38,047 nucleotides of DNA from Chitinophagales bacterium (GTDB lineage: Bacteria > Bacteroidota > Bacteroidia > Chitinophagales > Saprospiraceae), in contig JAAFJT010000046.1 of the NCBI GenBank assembly GCA_013298955.1, positions 1 through 38,047 of the forward strand, in the 5' to 3' direction. The position numbers and the translations under genes were made by a program. The notes below the pieces were generated by a model, which was given only the letters and a program-made list of their open reading frames with translations, was not told the origin of the DNA and searched no databases. Below, piece after piece: positions 17,873-26,055 of this stretch (the first letter of the stretch is position 1; each line of letters opens with the position of its first letter).

Positions 17873-18047
17873 GGATACAATTGGAAAGCGGATGACGCGG
17901 ATTGGCGGATTTTCACGGATTTTTTTTCGATCGAATTGAAAGTTTATTTTGAAAAGCATTCAAGTTAAAATAAAATTTTGTATAAAATTAAAAAAATCCG
18001 TGAAAATTCGACCAATCCGTGTCATCCGCGTTCCAATTGTATCGCAC
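17873..18047. repeat. Family A palindromic element, copy 3 (long loop)
   Basis: Left arm about 17873-17929 and right arm about 17991-18047 begin and end in GATACAATTGGAA and its complement. The loop of about 60 nt is AT-rich and unlike the other copies. The element starts about 39 nt past the PA-protein stop. Confidence 0.9.
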
Positions 18048-18143
18048 ATTTGGCATTCTTGATATGTGTATTTTTTTTGTTTTTTCCAATTGTATCGCAC
18101 ATTTGGCATTCTTGATATGTGTATTTTTTTTGTTTTTTCCAAT
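18031..18143. repeat. 53-nt tandem duplication, 2.1 copies
   Basis: The unit starting TTCCAATTGTATCGC at 18031 recurs exactly at 18084, with a third partial start (TTCCAAT) at 18137-18143. The first 15 nt of the unit are the outer end of family A copy 3, so the duplication captured that end plus 38 nt of flank. Confidence 0.95.
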
Positions 18144-18200
18144 AAAATCTTAAATTTGTCCCGACTAATCTTTTTTATAAAAATAATTGAAATATAACGC

Positions 18201-18995
18201 ATGTCTAAATCTTTACAGGTTCCAACCATAGCCGTTTTAGCAGCAGCAGGCAAAACGCCAGAAATTTTATTTTGGGTGGGTTGTGCAGGCAGTTTTGATG
18301 CCCGCGCCCAAAAAGTCACGGTTGCTTTTTGCAAAATTATGAATGAATGTAAGATTGATTTTGCCATTCTTGGCAATGAAGAATCGTGTACGGGCGACCC
18401 TGCTCGACGCGCAGGCAATGAATTTCTATTCCAAATGAAGGCTTTACAAAATATTCAAACCTTGAATATGTATGAAGTCAAAAAAATTGTAACCGCTTGT
18501 CCTCATTGTTTCAATACGTTGAAAAATGAATATCCTGCTTTGGGCGGACATTATGAAGTGGTGCATCACACCCAGTTTTTACAACAATTAATTGAGGAAG
18601 GACGCTTGAAACTGAAAGAAGGCGGTGATTTCAAAGGTAAACGCATTACTTATCACGATTCGTGTTACATGGGACGTGCGAATGGCGTTTACGAAGCACC
18701 GCGCAGTGTCTTAGCCGCTTTGGACATGGATTTGGTCGAGTTGAAACGCAGTCGAACGAATGGTCTCTGTTGTGGTGCGGGCGGTGCGCAAATGTTCAAG
18801 GAGGATGAACCGGGTAACAAACGCATTAATTTGGAACGTGCCGAAGAAATTTTAGCATCAGGGGCGACCGCAGTAGTGGCAAACTGCCCGTTTTGTATCA
18901 CGATGTTGCAAGATGGCATGAAGGCAAAAGACCGTCAAGATGATGTAATGGTCTATGATTTATCGGAAATGGTTTTGAAAAATATGATTTTTTAA
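18201..18995 (+). CDS. Fe-S protein with two CCG domains (HdrB/LutA/GlpC-like)
   Basis: 264 aa. The two cysteine-rich (CCG) domains are C28 (WVGCAGSFD), C63, C100 and C103 (ACPHCFNTL), then C155 (YHDSCYMGR), C190/C191 (LCCGAGGAQMF), C229 and C232 (NCPFC). These bind unusual Fe-S clusters in heterodisulfide reductase subunit B and act in electron transfer in LutA and GlpC. No N-terminal ferredoxin domain is present. In related genomes a separate 4Fe-4S dicluster protein usually precedes this gene, but here the upstream gene is the PA-domain protein, so the partner must lie elsewhere. Soluble or membrane-peripheral. Confidence 0.85.
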   Translation: MSKSLQVPTIAVLAAAGKTPEILFWVGCAGSFDARAQKVTVAFCKIMNECKIDFAILGNEESCTGDPARRAGNEFLFQMKALQNIQTLNMYEVKKIVTACPHCFNTLKNEYPALGGHYEVVHHTQFLQQLIEEGRLKLKEGGDFKGKRITYHDSCYMGRANGVYEAPRSVLAALDMDLVELKRSRTNGLCCGAGGAQMFKEDEPGNKRINLERAEEILASGATAVVANCPFCITMLQDGMKAKDRQDDVMVYDLSEMVLKNMIF

Positions 18996-19106
18996 TTGGA
19001 AACGAGCTGCCTTTGTCAATGAATTGTTAACAATTTGTGACGATTTGTAGAAAGATTCGTCTTAAAACTGCAAATGTAAATGTCACAAATAGATACCCAT
19101 CTTATA

Positions 19107-19222
19107 AGTTCCCACGATAAAAATTTAAAGTTCCAAAAACCGATGGTTCCCTCGTGCCTTGCGTTCGGCGCAATGTAGCGAGGGTTTTTAATTGGTTCTT
19201 TTTGGAACAGAGTCGTGGGGAA
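19107..19222. repeat. Nested imperfect inverted repeat
   Basis: Three paired blocks are stacked: CCCACGA (19111-19117) with TCGTGGG (19213-19219), GTTCCAAAAA (19130-19139) with TTTTTGGAAC (19199-19208), and CCCTCG near 19150 with CGAGGG near 19180. A short inner hairpin (TTGCG/CGCAA) is inside. It may form a branched RNA; its function is unknown. Confidence 0.65.
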
Positions 19223-19705
19223 AATAGAGGTAGGTGTTTTTTTAAACCTTACTAAATAAGCAGTTATTTTTGTTTTATCAAAATTTAACTTCATTTTAAA
19301 CAAAAATAACAACACAAATCGAATAAAAATAGACAAATTGATGCTTACATTGTTACGATTTTTAAATGCCTTTTTAAAAATAAAATATTATTTTTTTTAA
19401 TTATATGATTTCCTATATCAATCAAAAAAGTATTCATAGTACGCGCTATTTCAAAAAAAAAGATAAAAAAAAAGATTTTAAGGACTTTATTTTTTATTAA
19501 AAATTAAATTATACTGTCACGATTTTAATAAAAATCAATTTTTATTGACTTCAAATCCCCTGCATTCTTGTACTACGGATTGCAACAGACGACTTGTTTA
19601 TTTTAGCCAAACTGAGTACGCCTTAAATTAAACCGCTATCGACCGTTGCACTTGCACACTATGACGTATGCCTATTTGAAATCGACTTGAAACAAGATTT
19701 TTTCA

Positions 19706-19738
19706 TTTGGGTGTGCGCCTCTAAACAGATAATTTTTG
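19706..19738 (+). promoter_or_regulatory. Candidate promoter for the first HMA-like gene
   Basis: TTTG at 19706-19709, a 20 nt spacer, then TAATTTTTG at 19730-19738 (one T longer than TANNTTTG). The predicted leader is about 30 nt. Confidence 0.5.
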
Positions 19739-19775
19739 TTCGGACTTTTTTTAACCAATTAAATTTCCATTCACA

Positions 19776-20114
19776 ATGAAAAAAATGCACATTTTTTACG
19801 CATTATTAATGATTTTGTTCGCTGCTACCAGCGCGAATGCTCAAATGATTATCACAGAATCATTCAAAGTCAATGCAGATTGCAACACACCTGCTTGCAA
19901 AAAACATTTAGAAAAATCATTATCAGACAAAGGGATGAAAACGGCGGAGTGGGACGCAGATACGCGTACTTTGACCGTAACGTACGACCCGAAAAAAATT
20001 GATATGGCGGAAATTCGCAAAAAAGTAGATGCAGTCGTATCTGAAACGGCAACTGCTGATAACAGAGGCAACAAAGCAGCAGCACCAGTAACAGGGGACG
20101 GAAACAAAAAATAG
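19776..20114 (+). CDS. Exported heavy-metal-associated (HMA)-like small protein with CX4C
   Basis: 112 aa. A signal peptide ends after NAQ (residue 23). The mature part is one ferredoxin-like HMA fold: IITESFKVNADC then ACKKHLEKSL, WDADTRTLTVTYDPKKID and MAEIRKKVDAVV, the beta-alpha-beta-beta-alpha-beta order of Atx1/CopZ domains. The usual metal site GMxCxxC is replaced by C36-x4-C41 (DCNTPAC), with the second Cys at the normal helix start. The tail (90-112) is low-complexity. It could be a periplasmic metal carrier with altered geometry. It is followed by a diverged paralog with no cysteine. Confidence 0.78.
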   Translation: MKKMHIFYALLMILFAATSANAQMIITESFKVNADCNTPACKKHLEKSLSDKGMKTAEWDADTRTLTVTYDPKKIDMAEIRKKVDAVVSETATADNRGNKAAAPVTGDGNKK

Positions 20115-20439
20115 TGAATTTACATCCTTTATGAAGCATTGATAAATTATATTTTAAATATTTAAATCATTGATTCATAATTTATTTAAATTCTTAAACA
20201 ACTTGAAAAACGGCTTCGGAGGTGTGGCTCCATTCTAATACCGCGCCTCCGTTGCTCAAACACCTAATTTTTACTCATTTTAGTTTTTCAAAATAACAAA
20301 ACCGAAAAGCTGGGAAACGATACAGTACTTTTTAAAAAATTCAGTTTTAAAAATTTAGTATTGCTTACCATTTTTTATCAAAACAGATTCAACTAAATTT
20401 AAATTTTTGACTAAAAATCAGATATAACCGATTCATTCT
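20115..20439. other. Intergenic region between the two HMA-like genes
   Basis: About 325 nt, AT-rich. A weak GC hairpin (CGGAGG at 20217-20222 with CCTCCG at 20246-20251) may end the first transcript. Nothing else is recognisable. Confidence 0.4.
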
Positions 20440-20793
20440 ATGAAACATTTAAAAATTGTAGCCAGTTTAATTGCTTTCTTTTTCTGTGCGAACCAAATGC
20501 AAGCACAACTCATTATTACAGAATACATTAAAGTTAAAGATTTTAACTCAGGTCTTAGCCGTCAGGCTGTCGAAGATGCGGTATATGCCAAAGGCGTGAA
20601 AGACGTAAAATGGGATGAAGATACCCAAATGTTCACGGTCAGTTACGAGTGGCGAAAAACAACGATGGGTGACATCCGCGAAAAAGTAGATAATTTAGTG
20701 TCGAGTATGAGCCGTTTGGAAAATCATCCAGAATCCTTTGAGCGCATGCAAGAGCGCAAACGGGCGGCTAAAATAGAAACAGCTTCTAAATAA
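20440..20793 (+). CDS. Exported HMA-like paralog lacking metal-binding cysteines
   Basis: 117 aa. Signal peptide to about residue 22 (NQMQAQ). The mature sequence lines up with its upstream neighbour along its length (LIITEYIKVKDF, KGVKDVKWDEDTQMFTVSY, DIREKVDNLVSS), so the two are tandem duplicates. The Cys-bearing loop is replaced by NSGLSRQAVEDA, so it probably does not bind metal the same way. The C-terminus (95-117) is charged. Role unknown; it may be a regulatory or structural partner of the Cys-bearing copy. It ends before a clear terminator. Confidence 0.75.
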   Translation: MKHLKIVASLIAFFFCANQMQAQLIITEYIKVKDFNSGLSRQAVEDAVYAKGVKDVKWDEDTQMFTVSYEWRKTTMGDIREKVDNLVSSMSRLENHPESFERMQERKRAAKIETASK

Positions 20794-20862
20794 AAACATC
20801 CCACTATTCATAAAGTATTGATTTTCAAAACTAAAGGAAAAATCGAAAAAGTATTTCGAGTT

Positions 20863-20901
20863 AAAAAGGCAAATTGGAACAATGTTTCAATTTGCCTTTT
20901 T
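20863..20901 (+). terminator. Rho-independent-type terminator after the second HMA-like gene
   Basis: AAAAAGGCAAATTGGAAC (20863-20880) pairs with GTTTCAATTTGCCTTTTT, with one wobble or mismatch and a 3 nt loop. It ends in a T-run and directly abuts the purB -7 element. Confidence 0.8.
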
Positions 20902-20908
20902 ACTTTTG
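20901..20908 (+). promoter_or_regulatory. Candidate -7 element (TACTTTTG) for purB
   Basis: It matches TANNTTTG and lies 32-39 nt upstream of ATG 20940. Its first T is the last T of the preceding terminator. No clean -33 match is seen. Confidence 0.45.
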
Positions 20909-20939
20909 CGTTTTTTAATAAAAATTTAAAATTTTGAAC

Positions 20940-22280
20940 ATGCTGCCTTTAAATGCCGTTTCGCCGATTGACGGGCGTTATCACCGTCAAACAGAACCTT
21001 TGAATGCTTTTTTTTCCGAATATGCGTTGATTCGTTACCGCGTTTTCGTTGAGATTCAATATTTTATTGCGTTGTGTAAGTTGCCACTGCCTCAATTGGT
21101 GGATTTCGATAAACGCAAAATAGCCGAGCTGAATGAAATAGCTGAAAATTTCAATATAGATGATGCCTTGATTATCAAAGACATAGAAAAAATTACCAAC
21201 CACGATGTCAAAGCCGTTGAGTATTTTTTGCGTGATGCGTTTGATAAAATTGGGTTAGAAGATTTTAAAGAATTTATCCATTTTGGGTTGACTTCGCAGG
21301 ATGTTAATAATACGGCGATTCCATTAAGTACGATGCACGCGGTCGATAAGTGTTATTTGCCTTTGGTGCAAAGCGTACGCAATCAATTGAAAGGTTTTGC
21401 GGAACAATGGCAAGCGATTCCGATGTTAGCGCGGACGCATGGGCAACCTGCATCGCCGACGTTGCTTGGAAAGGAGTTTATGGTTTTTGTAGAACGCCTT
21501 GATAATCAATTATTTGCATTGAAAAAAGTATTTTTTCAAGCTAAATTTGGAGGTGCAACAGGCAATATGAATGCACATTATGTGACGTATCCGAAGGTGG
21601 ATTGGAAGGCATTTGCGGATCATTTTGTATCGGACTATTTAGGTTTGGAACGCCAAAAATATACGACTCAAATTGAACATTATGATAATTTGGCGGCTCT
21701 TTTCGATAATATGCGCCGTATCAATACGATTTTGATAGATTTGTGTCGGGATATTTGGTCGTATATTTCGGTTGAATATTTTAAACAAAAAGTAGTGAAA
21801 GGGGAAGTGGGTTCTTCGGCTATGCCGCATAAAGTGAATCCGATTGATTTTGAAAATGCAGAAGGGAATTTAGGGTTAGCAAATGCGATTTTTGGACATT
21901 TATCCGAAAAATTGCCCATTTCTCGCTTGCAACGCGACTTAACGGACTCTACGGTTTTGCGTAATGTAGGTGTTCCATTTGCGCATACGGTGATTGCATT
22001 GCAGTCGATTACGAAAGGTTTAAACAAATTGTTGTTAAACGAGTCGAAACTGTACGATGATTTGGAGGCAAATTGGGCAGTCGTAGCGGAGGCGATTCAG
22101 AGTATTTTGCGCCGTGAAAAATATGAAAATCCTTATCAAGCCTTGAAAATGTTAACACGCGGGCAAGAACAAATTACGAAAACAACATTGCATCGATTTA
22201 TTGATAATTTAGAAATAGATGAATCGGTCAAAGGGGAGTTGAAACGCATTTCGCCTCATAATTATACAGGAGTTTATTAA
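20940..22280 (+). CDS. purB: Adenylosuccinate lyase
   Basis: 446 aa from ATG 20940; a TTG six bases upstream is in frame but less likely. It cleaves SAICAR and adenylosuccinate to fumarate in purine synthesis (cytoplasm, homotetramer). Motifs are SPIDGRY (8-14), HFGLTSQDVNNTA (114-126), ARTHGQPASPT with H167, and the flexible-loop signature GSSAMPHKVNPIDFENAEG (291-309), whose serines include the catalytic one. The length and the loop 'PIDFENAEGN' fit the E. coli PurB-type subgroup. It is a single gene convergent with the ABC-F gene. Confidence 0.97.
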   Translation: MLPLNAVSPIDGRYHRQTEPLNAFFSEYALIRYRVFVEIQYFIALCKLPLPQLVDFDKRKIAELNEIAENFNIDDALIIKDIEKITNHDVKAVEYFLRDAFDKIGLEDFKEFIHFGLTSQDVNNTAIPLSTMHAVDKCYLPLVQSVRNQLKGFAEQWQAIPMLARTHGQPASPTLLGKEFMVFVERLDNQLFALKKVFFQAKFGGATGNMNAHYVTYPKVDWKAFADHFVSDYLGLERQKYTTQIEHYDNLAALFDNMRRINTILIDLCRDIWSYISVEYFKQKVVKGEVGSSAMPHKVNPIDFENAEGNLGLANAIFGHLSEKLPISRLQRDLTDSTVLRNVGVPFAHTVIALQSITKGLNKLLLNESKLYDDLEANWAVVAEAIQSILRREKYENPYQALKMLTRGQEQITKTTLHRFIDNLEIDESVKGELKRISPHNYTGVY

Positions 22281-22283
22281 ATA

Positions 22284-22448
22284 AACCCAAGTTGCGCGGT
22301 AATGCCGCCTACGGCGGCAAAAAGTTTTTTCAAGGGCGTGTGTGTTTTGTTTTTAAAATTTTGCTTCGCAAAATTTTAAAAACAAAACACACACGCCCTT
22401 ATCTCTCTCTTTTGGGGCGGCGAAGCCGCCTACCGCGCAACTTGGGTT
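22284..22448. repeat. Composite nested palindrome between convergent purB and ABC-F genes
   Basis: An outer pair of perfect 18-nt arms (22284-22301, AACCCAAGTTGCGCGGTA; and 22431-22448) encloses two GC hairpins (GCCGCC/GGCGGC near 22304-22318 and 22416-22430) and a central perfect 33-bp stem (22332-22364 with 22368-22400, loop TTC). The whole would fold as a four-way, cruciform-like shape. It starts 3 nt past the purB stop and is a likely two-way terminator. Confidence 0.92.
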
Positions 22449-22474
22449 AAAGAATTCGCCAATCAAAAAGTGTC

Positions 22475-24448
22475 TTATTTATCCAAAGCCATCATTGTAT
22501 TTTCCCAACTTTCCGTTTCCCCTTCCAACGCTTTTTTCAAAGCACGATGTTCTGCAATTAATTTATCGGCATCTTTACGCGTATAAAAAGATGGATTTGC
22601 CATTTCAGCCTCTGCTTTCGCAATCTTTTTTTCCAAATCGGCGATTTTTTTCTCCACCGTTTGTAATTGTCGCTCCAATCTTTTACGGTCTGCGTCATTC
22701 ATTTCAAGGACAGCCGTTTTCACAGCCGCATTCACTGTTGACATCACGGGCGCGGTTGCCACTGACATAGGCGCACTTACAGGTGCAATTTTAGCTTTCA
22801 CTTCCACCGTTTTCGCCTCGACTTCCCGCATATTATCCATTTGTCGCTTATTTAAAAAATAATTGACATCGCCCAAATACTCATATAATTTTTTATCCCT
22901 AAATTCAATCGTCCGATGCGTCAAATCCGTTAAAAAATCGCGGTCATGCGAGACCACAATCAACGTTCCATCATATTGTATCAACGCATTTTTTAATACT
23001 TCTTTGGAAATCATATCCAAGTGATTCGTCGGCTCATCCAATAACAGCAAATTGAAAGGGCGCAACAACAAAACGGCTAACGCCAAACGCGCCCGTTCTC
23101 CACCCGACAAAACCGTCACTTTTTTATCCGCATCATCGCCCGAAAACATGAATGCACCCAAAATACTCCGAACTTTCGTGCGCATATCAGGCGGTGCCGC
23201 TTCTTCCATCGTTTGCAAAACGGTCATATCCGAAAACAACGCTTCCGCTTGATTTTGCGCATAATAGCCAACTTGTACATTATGACCAACCGTTATATCT
23301 CCTGCCGAATGTCCTTCAACGCCCAATAAAATTTTGGCTAACGTGGTTTTACCTTGTCCATTTTGACCCACAAAAGCAACCCTTTCGCCTCTATCTAATT
23401 TTAAATCAACGTTTTCTAAAACTTGCAATTTGGGATATTGCTTGCTGACATTTTTAGCTTCCACCACCACTTGCCCACTGCGCGGCGCGGGCGAAAAGCG
23501 AATATTCATCGTTTTAACATCCTCTTCATCAATCTCAATTCTATCCATTTTCGCCAATTGTTTTTGCATGGATTGCGCCATTTTACTTTTATTGGCTTTG
23601 GCAATGAATCGACTAATGGTTTTTTCGCGTTGCGCAATCAAACGTTGTTGATTGTCGTAAGCGTTTTGTTGCAAGCCGCGTCGTTCTGCCCGCATCGCTA
23701 CATAATTGCTATACGACGCTTTATAATCATAAACTTTTCCTAATTCGATTTCAATCGTGCGTTTGGTCACGTTATCCAAAAACTGTTTATCATGCGAAAT
23801 CAACACCAATGCACCCGGATAATCATCCAAAAAACGCTCTAACCAAAGAATCGATTCAATATCCAAGTGATTCGTCGGCTCATCGAGCAACAAATAGTTT
23901 GGTTTTTGAAGCAACATTTTCGCTAATTCAATCCGCATTTGCCAACCACCACTAAATTCGTCGGTCAAACGCTCCATATCAGAAGATTTAAAACCCAATC
24001 CTTTTAGTACCCGTTCTGCATCCGCTTGGGAAGAATTGCCACCGATAATTTCATACCGTTCATTGGCATCCGTCAAATCATGGATGAGTTGAAAATAGCT
24101 ATCTGATTCATAATCAGTGCGTTCTTCGAGTTCTCGGGACAAAAATTCAATTTTTTGTTCCAATTTTTTGACTTCATCAAAGGCAGTCAGAGCCTCTTGT
24201 ATGACGCTTTTACCTTTGGGTGTCGTCATATCTTGGTGCAGATAACCCACCGTAGTATCATTCGGACGCGCCACCGAACCACCGCCATTGGGTAATTGAT
24301 TGCCCGAAATGATTTTCATCAAGGTCGATTTACCTGCGCCATTGCGCCCGACTAACCCAATGCGGTCGCGTTCCGCAATGGAAAAAGTAATGTTGTCGAA
24401 AAGGTCTCTTTCGCCGAAGTGTACACTAAGATTGCTAACGTTAATCAT
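22475..24448 (-). CDS. ABC-F family ATPase (Uup/YheS-like)
   Basis: 657 aa, a soluble protein with two ABC domains and no membrane segment. Domain 1: Walker A GRNGAGKS (34-41), signature FSGGW (165-169), Walker B LLLDEPTNHLD (186-196). The linker (about 240-325) has the charged coiled-coil helices of the ABC-F interdomain tRNA-contacting region (KANKSKMAQSMQKQLAK). Domain 2: Walker A GQNGQGKT (361-368), LSGGERARL (447-455), Walker B LLLLDEPTNHLD (467-478). A C-terminal coiled coil (about 583-650) resembles that of Uup. ABC-F proteins act on the ribosome to relieve stalled or antibiotic-blocked states; no evidence marks this one as a resistance factor. Confidence 0.95.
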   Translation of the reverse strand: MINVSNLSVHFGERDLFDNITFSIAERDRIGLVGRNGAGKSTLMKIISGNQLPNGGGSVARPNDTTVGYLHQDMTTPKGKSVIQEALTAFDEVKKLEQKIEFLSRELEERTDYESDSYFQLIHDLTDANERYEIIGGNSSQADAERVLKGLGFKSSDMERLTDEFSGGWQMRIELAKMLLQKPNYLLLDEPTNHLDIESILWLERFLDDYPGALVLISHDKQFLDNVTKRTIEIELGKVYDYKASYSNYVAMRAERRGLQQNAYDNQQRLIAQREKTISRFIAKANKSKMAQSMQKQLAKMDRIEIDEEDVKTMNIRFSPAPRSGQVVVEAKNVSKQYPKLQVLENVDLKLDRGERVAFVGQNGQGKTTLAKILLGVEGHSAGDITVGHNVQVGYYAQNQAEALFSDMTVLQTMEEAAPPDMRTKVRSILGAFMFSGDDADKKVTVLSGGERARLALAVLLLRPFNLLLLDEPTNHLDMISKEVLKNALIQYDGTLIVVSHDRDFLTDLTHRTIEFRDKKLYEYLGDVNYFLNKRQMDNMREVEAKTVEVKAKIAPVSAPMSVATAPVMSTVNAAVKTAVLEMNDADRKRLERQLQTVEKKIADLEKKIAKAEAEMANPSFYTRKDADKLIAEHRALKKALEGETESWENTMMALDK

Positions 24449-24572
24449 GAATCTATTTTGATAACTGATTTGTGTAAGGATGCCATACTATTTTATAAAC
24501 AAACAGGCTCTAAGCAATTGAAATCAAAGCATTCCTAAAACATTGATTTTCAAGAAAATAGAAAGAAAATTG

Positions 24573-24605
24573 AACCTTTGGAGGGTTTTAAACCCTCCAA
24601 AGGTT
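24573..24605. repeat. Family B hairpin, copy 3 (between divergent genes)
   Basis: Arms AACCTTTGGAGGGTTT (24573-24588) and 24590-24605 match perfectly around one T. AACTACTT at 24626-24633 is the AAGTAGTT motif on the other strand, again 20 nt from the arm as in copy 2. It lies upstream of two divergent starts, so here it cannot be a normal terminator for either gene. Confidence 0.92.
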
Positions 24606-24635
24606 GTGGTCGATTATTTAATTGCAACTACTTAT

Positions 24636-24667
24636 TTTGAATTGGCGGTGCAAAAATACTATATTTG
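24636..24667 (+). promoter_or_regulatory. Strong candidate promoter for the acyl-CoA dehydrogenase
   Basis: TTTG (24636-24639), a 20 nt spacer, then TATATTTG (24660-24667), a full match to the Bacteroidota promoter form. The start site would lie near 24674, about 30 nt before ATG 24704. Confidence 0.7.
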
Positions 24668-24703
24668 CTCAAAATTTTGTCCATTATCCAATCGATTTTT
24701 TTA

Positions 24704-25894
24704 ATGAAGACTCTTTTTGTTACTGAAAAAATAAAAACTTTGTTGCCTCAGATAGAATCCTTTGTAGAAACCGAATTGTTCCCATTAGAAATATCGGAAT
24801 ATTTGACGGGTAATTTCTCCAAAGTTGCAGGCATTTTAGACCAAAAACGACAATTGGTCAAAGCCGCAGGTTTATGGGGTTTGCAACACGACTTGACTTT
24901 GTGCGAGTTTGGGCAAGTGTCGGAAGCATTGGGCAAATCTCCTTTTGGACATTATGCGTTTGGCTGTCAAGCACCTGATATTGGCAATATGGAATTGCTC
25001 CATAAATTTGCTTCTAATCCATTGAAAGTCAAATATTTACAACCTTTAATGGATGGTGCGATTCGCTCGTGTTTTGCCATGACGGAACCTGAATTTGCTG
25101 GTTCAAATCCTGTGAATTTGGGTACAACAGCCGTCCGCGAAGGCGATGAATATGTGATTAATGGACATAAATGGTTCACAACAGGAGCAGACGGGGCGGC
25201 TTTTGCGGTCGTGATGGCGGTTACAAATCCAGATGCGCTGCCGCATCAACGCGCAAGTCAAATTATCGTGCCAACCGATGCGAAAGGCTTCAAACGGGTT
25301 CGGAATATTTCAATTATGGGCGATAGTGGTGATAGTTGGGCGAGTCATTCAGAGTTGCGTTTTGAAAATGTACGCGTCCCAGTCGAAAATCGAATTGGGG
25401 CGGAAGGCGCGGGTTTTGTGTTGGCGCAAGAGCGTTTGGGTCCGGGTCGGATTCATCACTGCATGCGCTGGATTGGTGGTTCGGAACGCATTTTCGACAT
25501 CATGTGTCGGCGGGCAGCCTCTCGGGATATGGGTGACGGTACAAAATTGGGCGATAAGCAAATTATTCAATTGTGGATAGCAGAAAGTCGAATTGCAATT
25601 GATTCGGCGCGACTCATGGTGCTGCATTGTGCGCATGGAATTGACATTCATGGGGCGGCGGCAATGCGACAACAAATTTCACAAATCAAAGTGATATGTG
25701 CTGATTTGTTAATGCGTATTGTCGATCATGCCATCCAAATACATGGCGCAATGGGCATGACGGATGATGTGATTTTGAGCTTTTACTATCGGCATGAACG
25801 CGCTGCACGGATTGTGGATGGAACGGATGAAGTACATAAAGTGTCGTTGGCGCGAGCGATTTTAAAATCGTATGGTTTGAAAGTCAAAAAGTAA
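24704..25894 (+). CDS. Acyl-CoA dehydrogenase of the ACAD10/11 (LvaC-like) branch
   Basis: 396 aa from ATG 24704; an in-frame TTG at 24665 overlaps the promoter and is rejected. FAD and substrate motifs are CFAMTEPEFAGSNP (123-136), WFTTGADG (157-164) and LGPGRIHHCMRW (245-256). The C-terminal motif is VDGTDEVHKVSLARAIL (371-387). Ordinary acyl-CoA dehydrogenases carry a catalytic Glu in YEGT here; this copy has Asp (DGTDEVH), like ACAD10/11 and the levulinate-pathway enzyme LvaC, which act on 4-phospho-acyl-CoAs. An APH-type kinase of the matching class lies 0.9 kb downstream on the same strand. The product pair may convert 4- (or similar) hydroxy acids to beta-oxidation substrates. Cytoplasmic. 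The stop codon lies in the arm of a long inverted repeat. Confidence 0.9.
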   Translation: MKTLFVTEKIKTLLPQIESFVETELFPLEISEYLTGNFSKVAGILDQKRQLVKAAGLWGLQHDLTLCEFGQVSEALGKSPFGHYAFGCQAPDIGNMELLHKFASNPLKVKYLQPLMDGAIRSCFAMTEPEFAGSNPVNLGTTAVREGDEYVINGHKWFTTGADGAAFAVVMAVTNPDALPHQRASQIIVPTDAKGFKRVRNISIMGDSGDSWASHSELRFENVRVPVENRIGAEGAGFVLAQERLGPGRIHHCMRWIGGSERIFDIMCRRAASRDMGDGTKLGDKQIIQLWIAESRIAIDSARLMVLHCAHGIDIHGAAAMRQQISQIKVICADLLMRIVDHAIQIHGAMGMTDDVILSFYYRHERAARIVDGTDEVHKVSLARAILKSYGLKVKK

Positions 25895-26055
25895 ACACAT
25901 AGTTCACATAGGAGTACATAGAACACATAGTTTCTATGGGTAAACCTTGCGGGTTGAAATGCCATGTATATCTCGAAGTTCACATAGGAGTACATAGAAC
26001 ATATAGCTTCTATGTGTTCTATGTACTTCTATGTGAACTATGTGTTTACTTTTTG
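25885..26055. repeat. 46-nt-arm inverted repeat spanning both stop codons of convergent genes
   Basis: Arms 25885-25930 and 26010-26055 match at 45 of 46 positions. Each arm carries the final KK-stop codons of a gene (dehydrogenase TAA 25892-25894, Uma2 TAA 26046-26048). The word ACATAG recurs at 25897, 25906, 25916 and 25925 (spacing 9, 10, 9). A further direct copy (25978-26006) pairs with the right arm over a 3 nt loop. Likely a two-way terminator. Confidence 0.93.

Larger units (their letters stand above)
17835..18200. other. Intergenic region made almost wholly of repeats
   Basis: About 366 nt: family A copy 3 followed by a 53-nt tandem duplication, then some 57 nt of AT-rich leader before the Fe-S protein. 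No gene is supported. Confidence 0.8.
18996..19775. other. Long AT-rich intergenic region (780 nt)
   Basis: No supportable gene. A minus-strand frame of 106 codons (19016-19336) has no recognisable motif and overlaps a nested inverted repeat, so I do not call it. The right part (19550-19775) is less AT-rich and holds a promoter-like pair at 19706-19738. The remainder is poly-A/T-rich spacer. Confidence 0.55.

Noticed and set aside
18031-18143. CRISPR-like array
   Set aside because: Two directly adjoining 53-nt copies with no spacers and no cas gene; it is a simple tandem duplication.
19016-19336. Minus-strand frame of 106 codons
   Set aside because: It has no recognisable domain, covers a nested inverted repeat and very AT-rich sequence, and has no promoter or ribosome site. 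Most likely a chance frame.
24665-24703. TTG start of the acyl-CoA dehydrogenase
   Set aside because: The TTG is part of the -7 promoter element; ATG 24704 starts at the expected place for the family.
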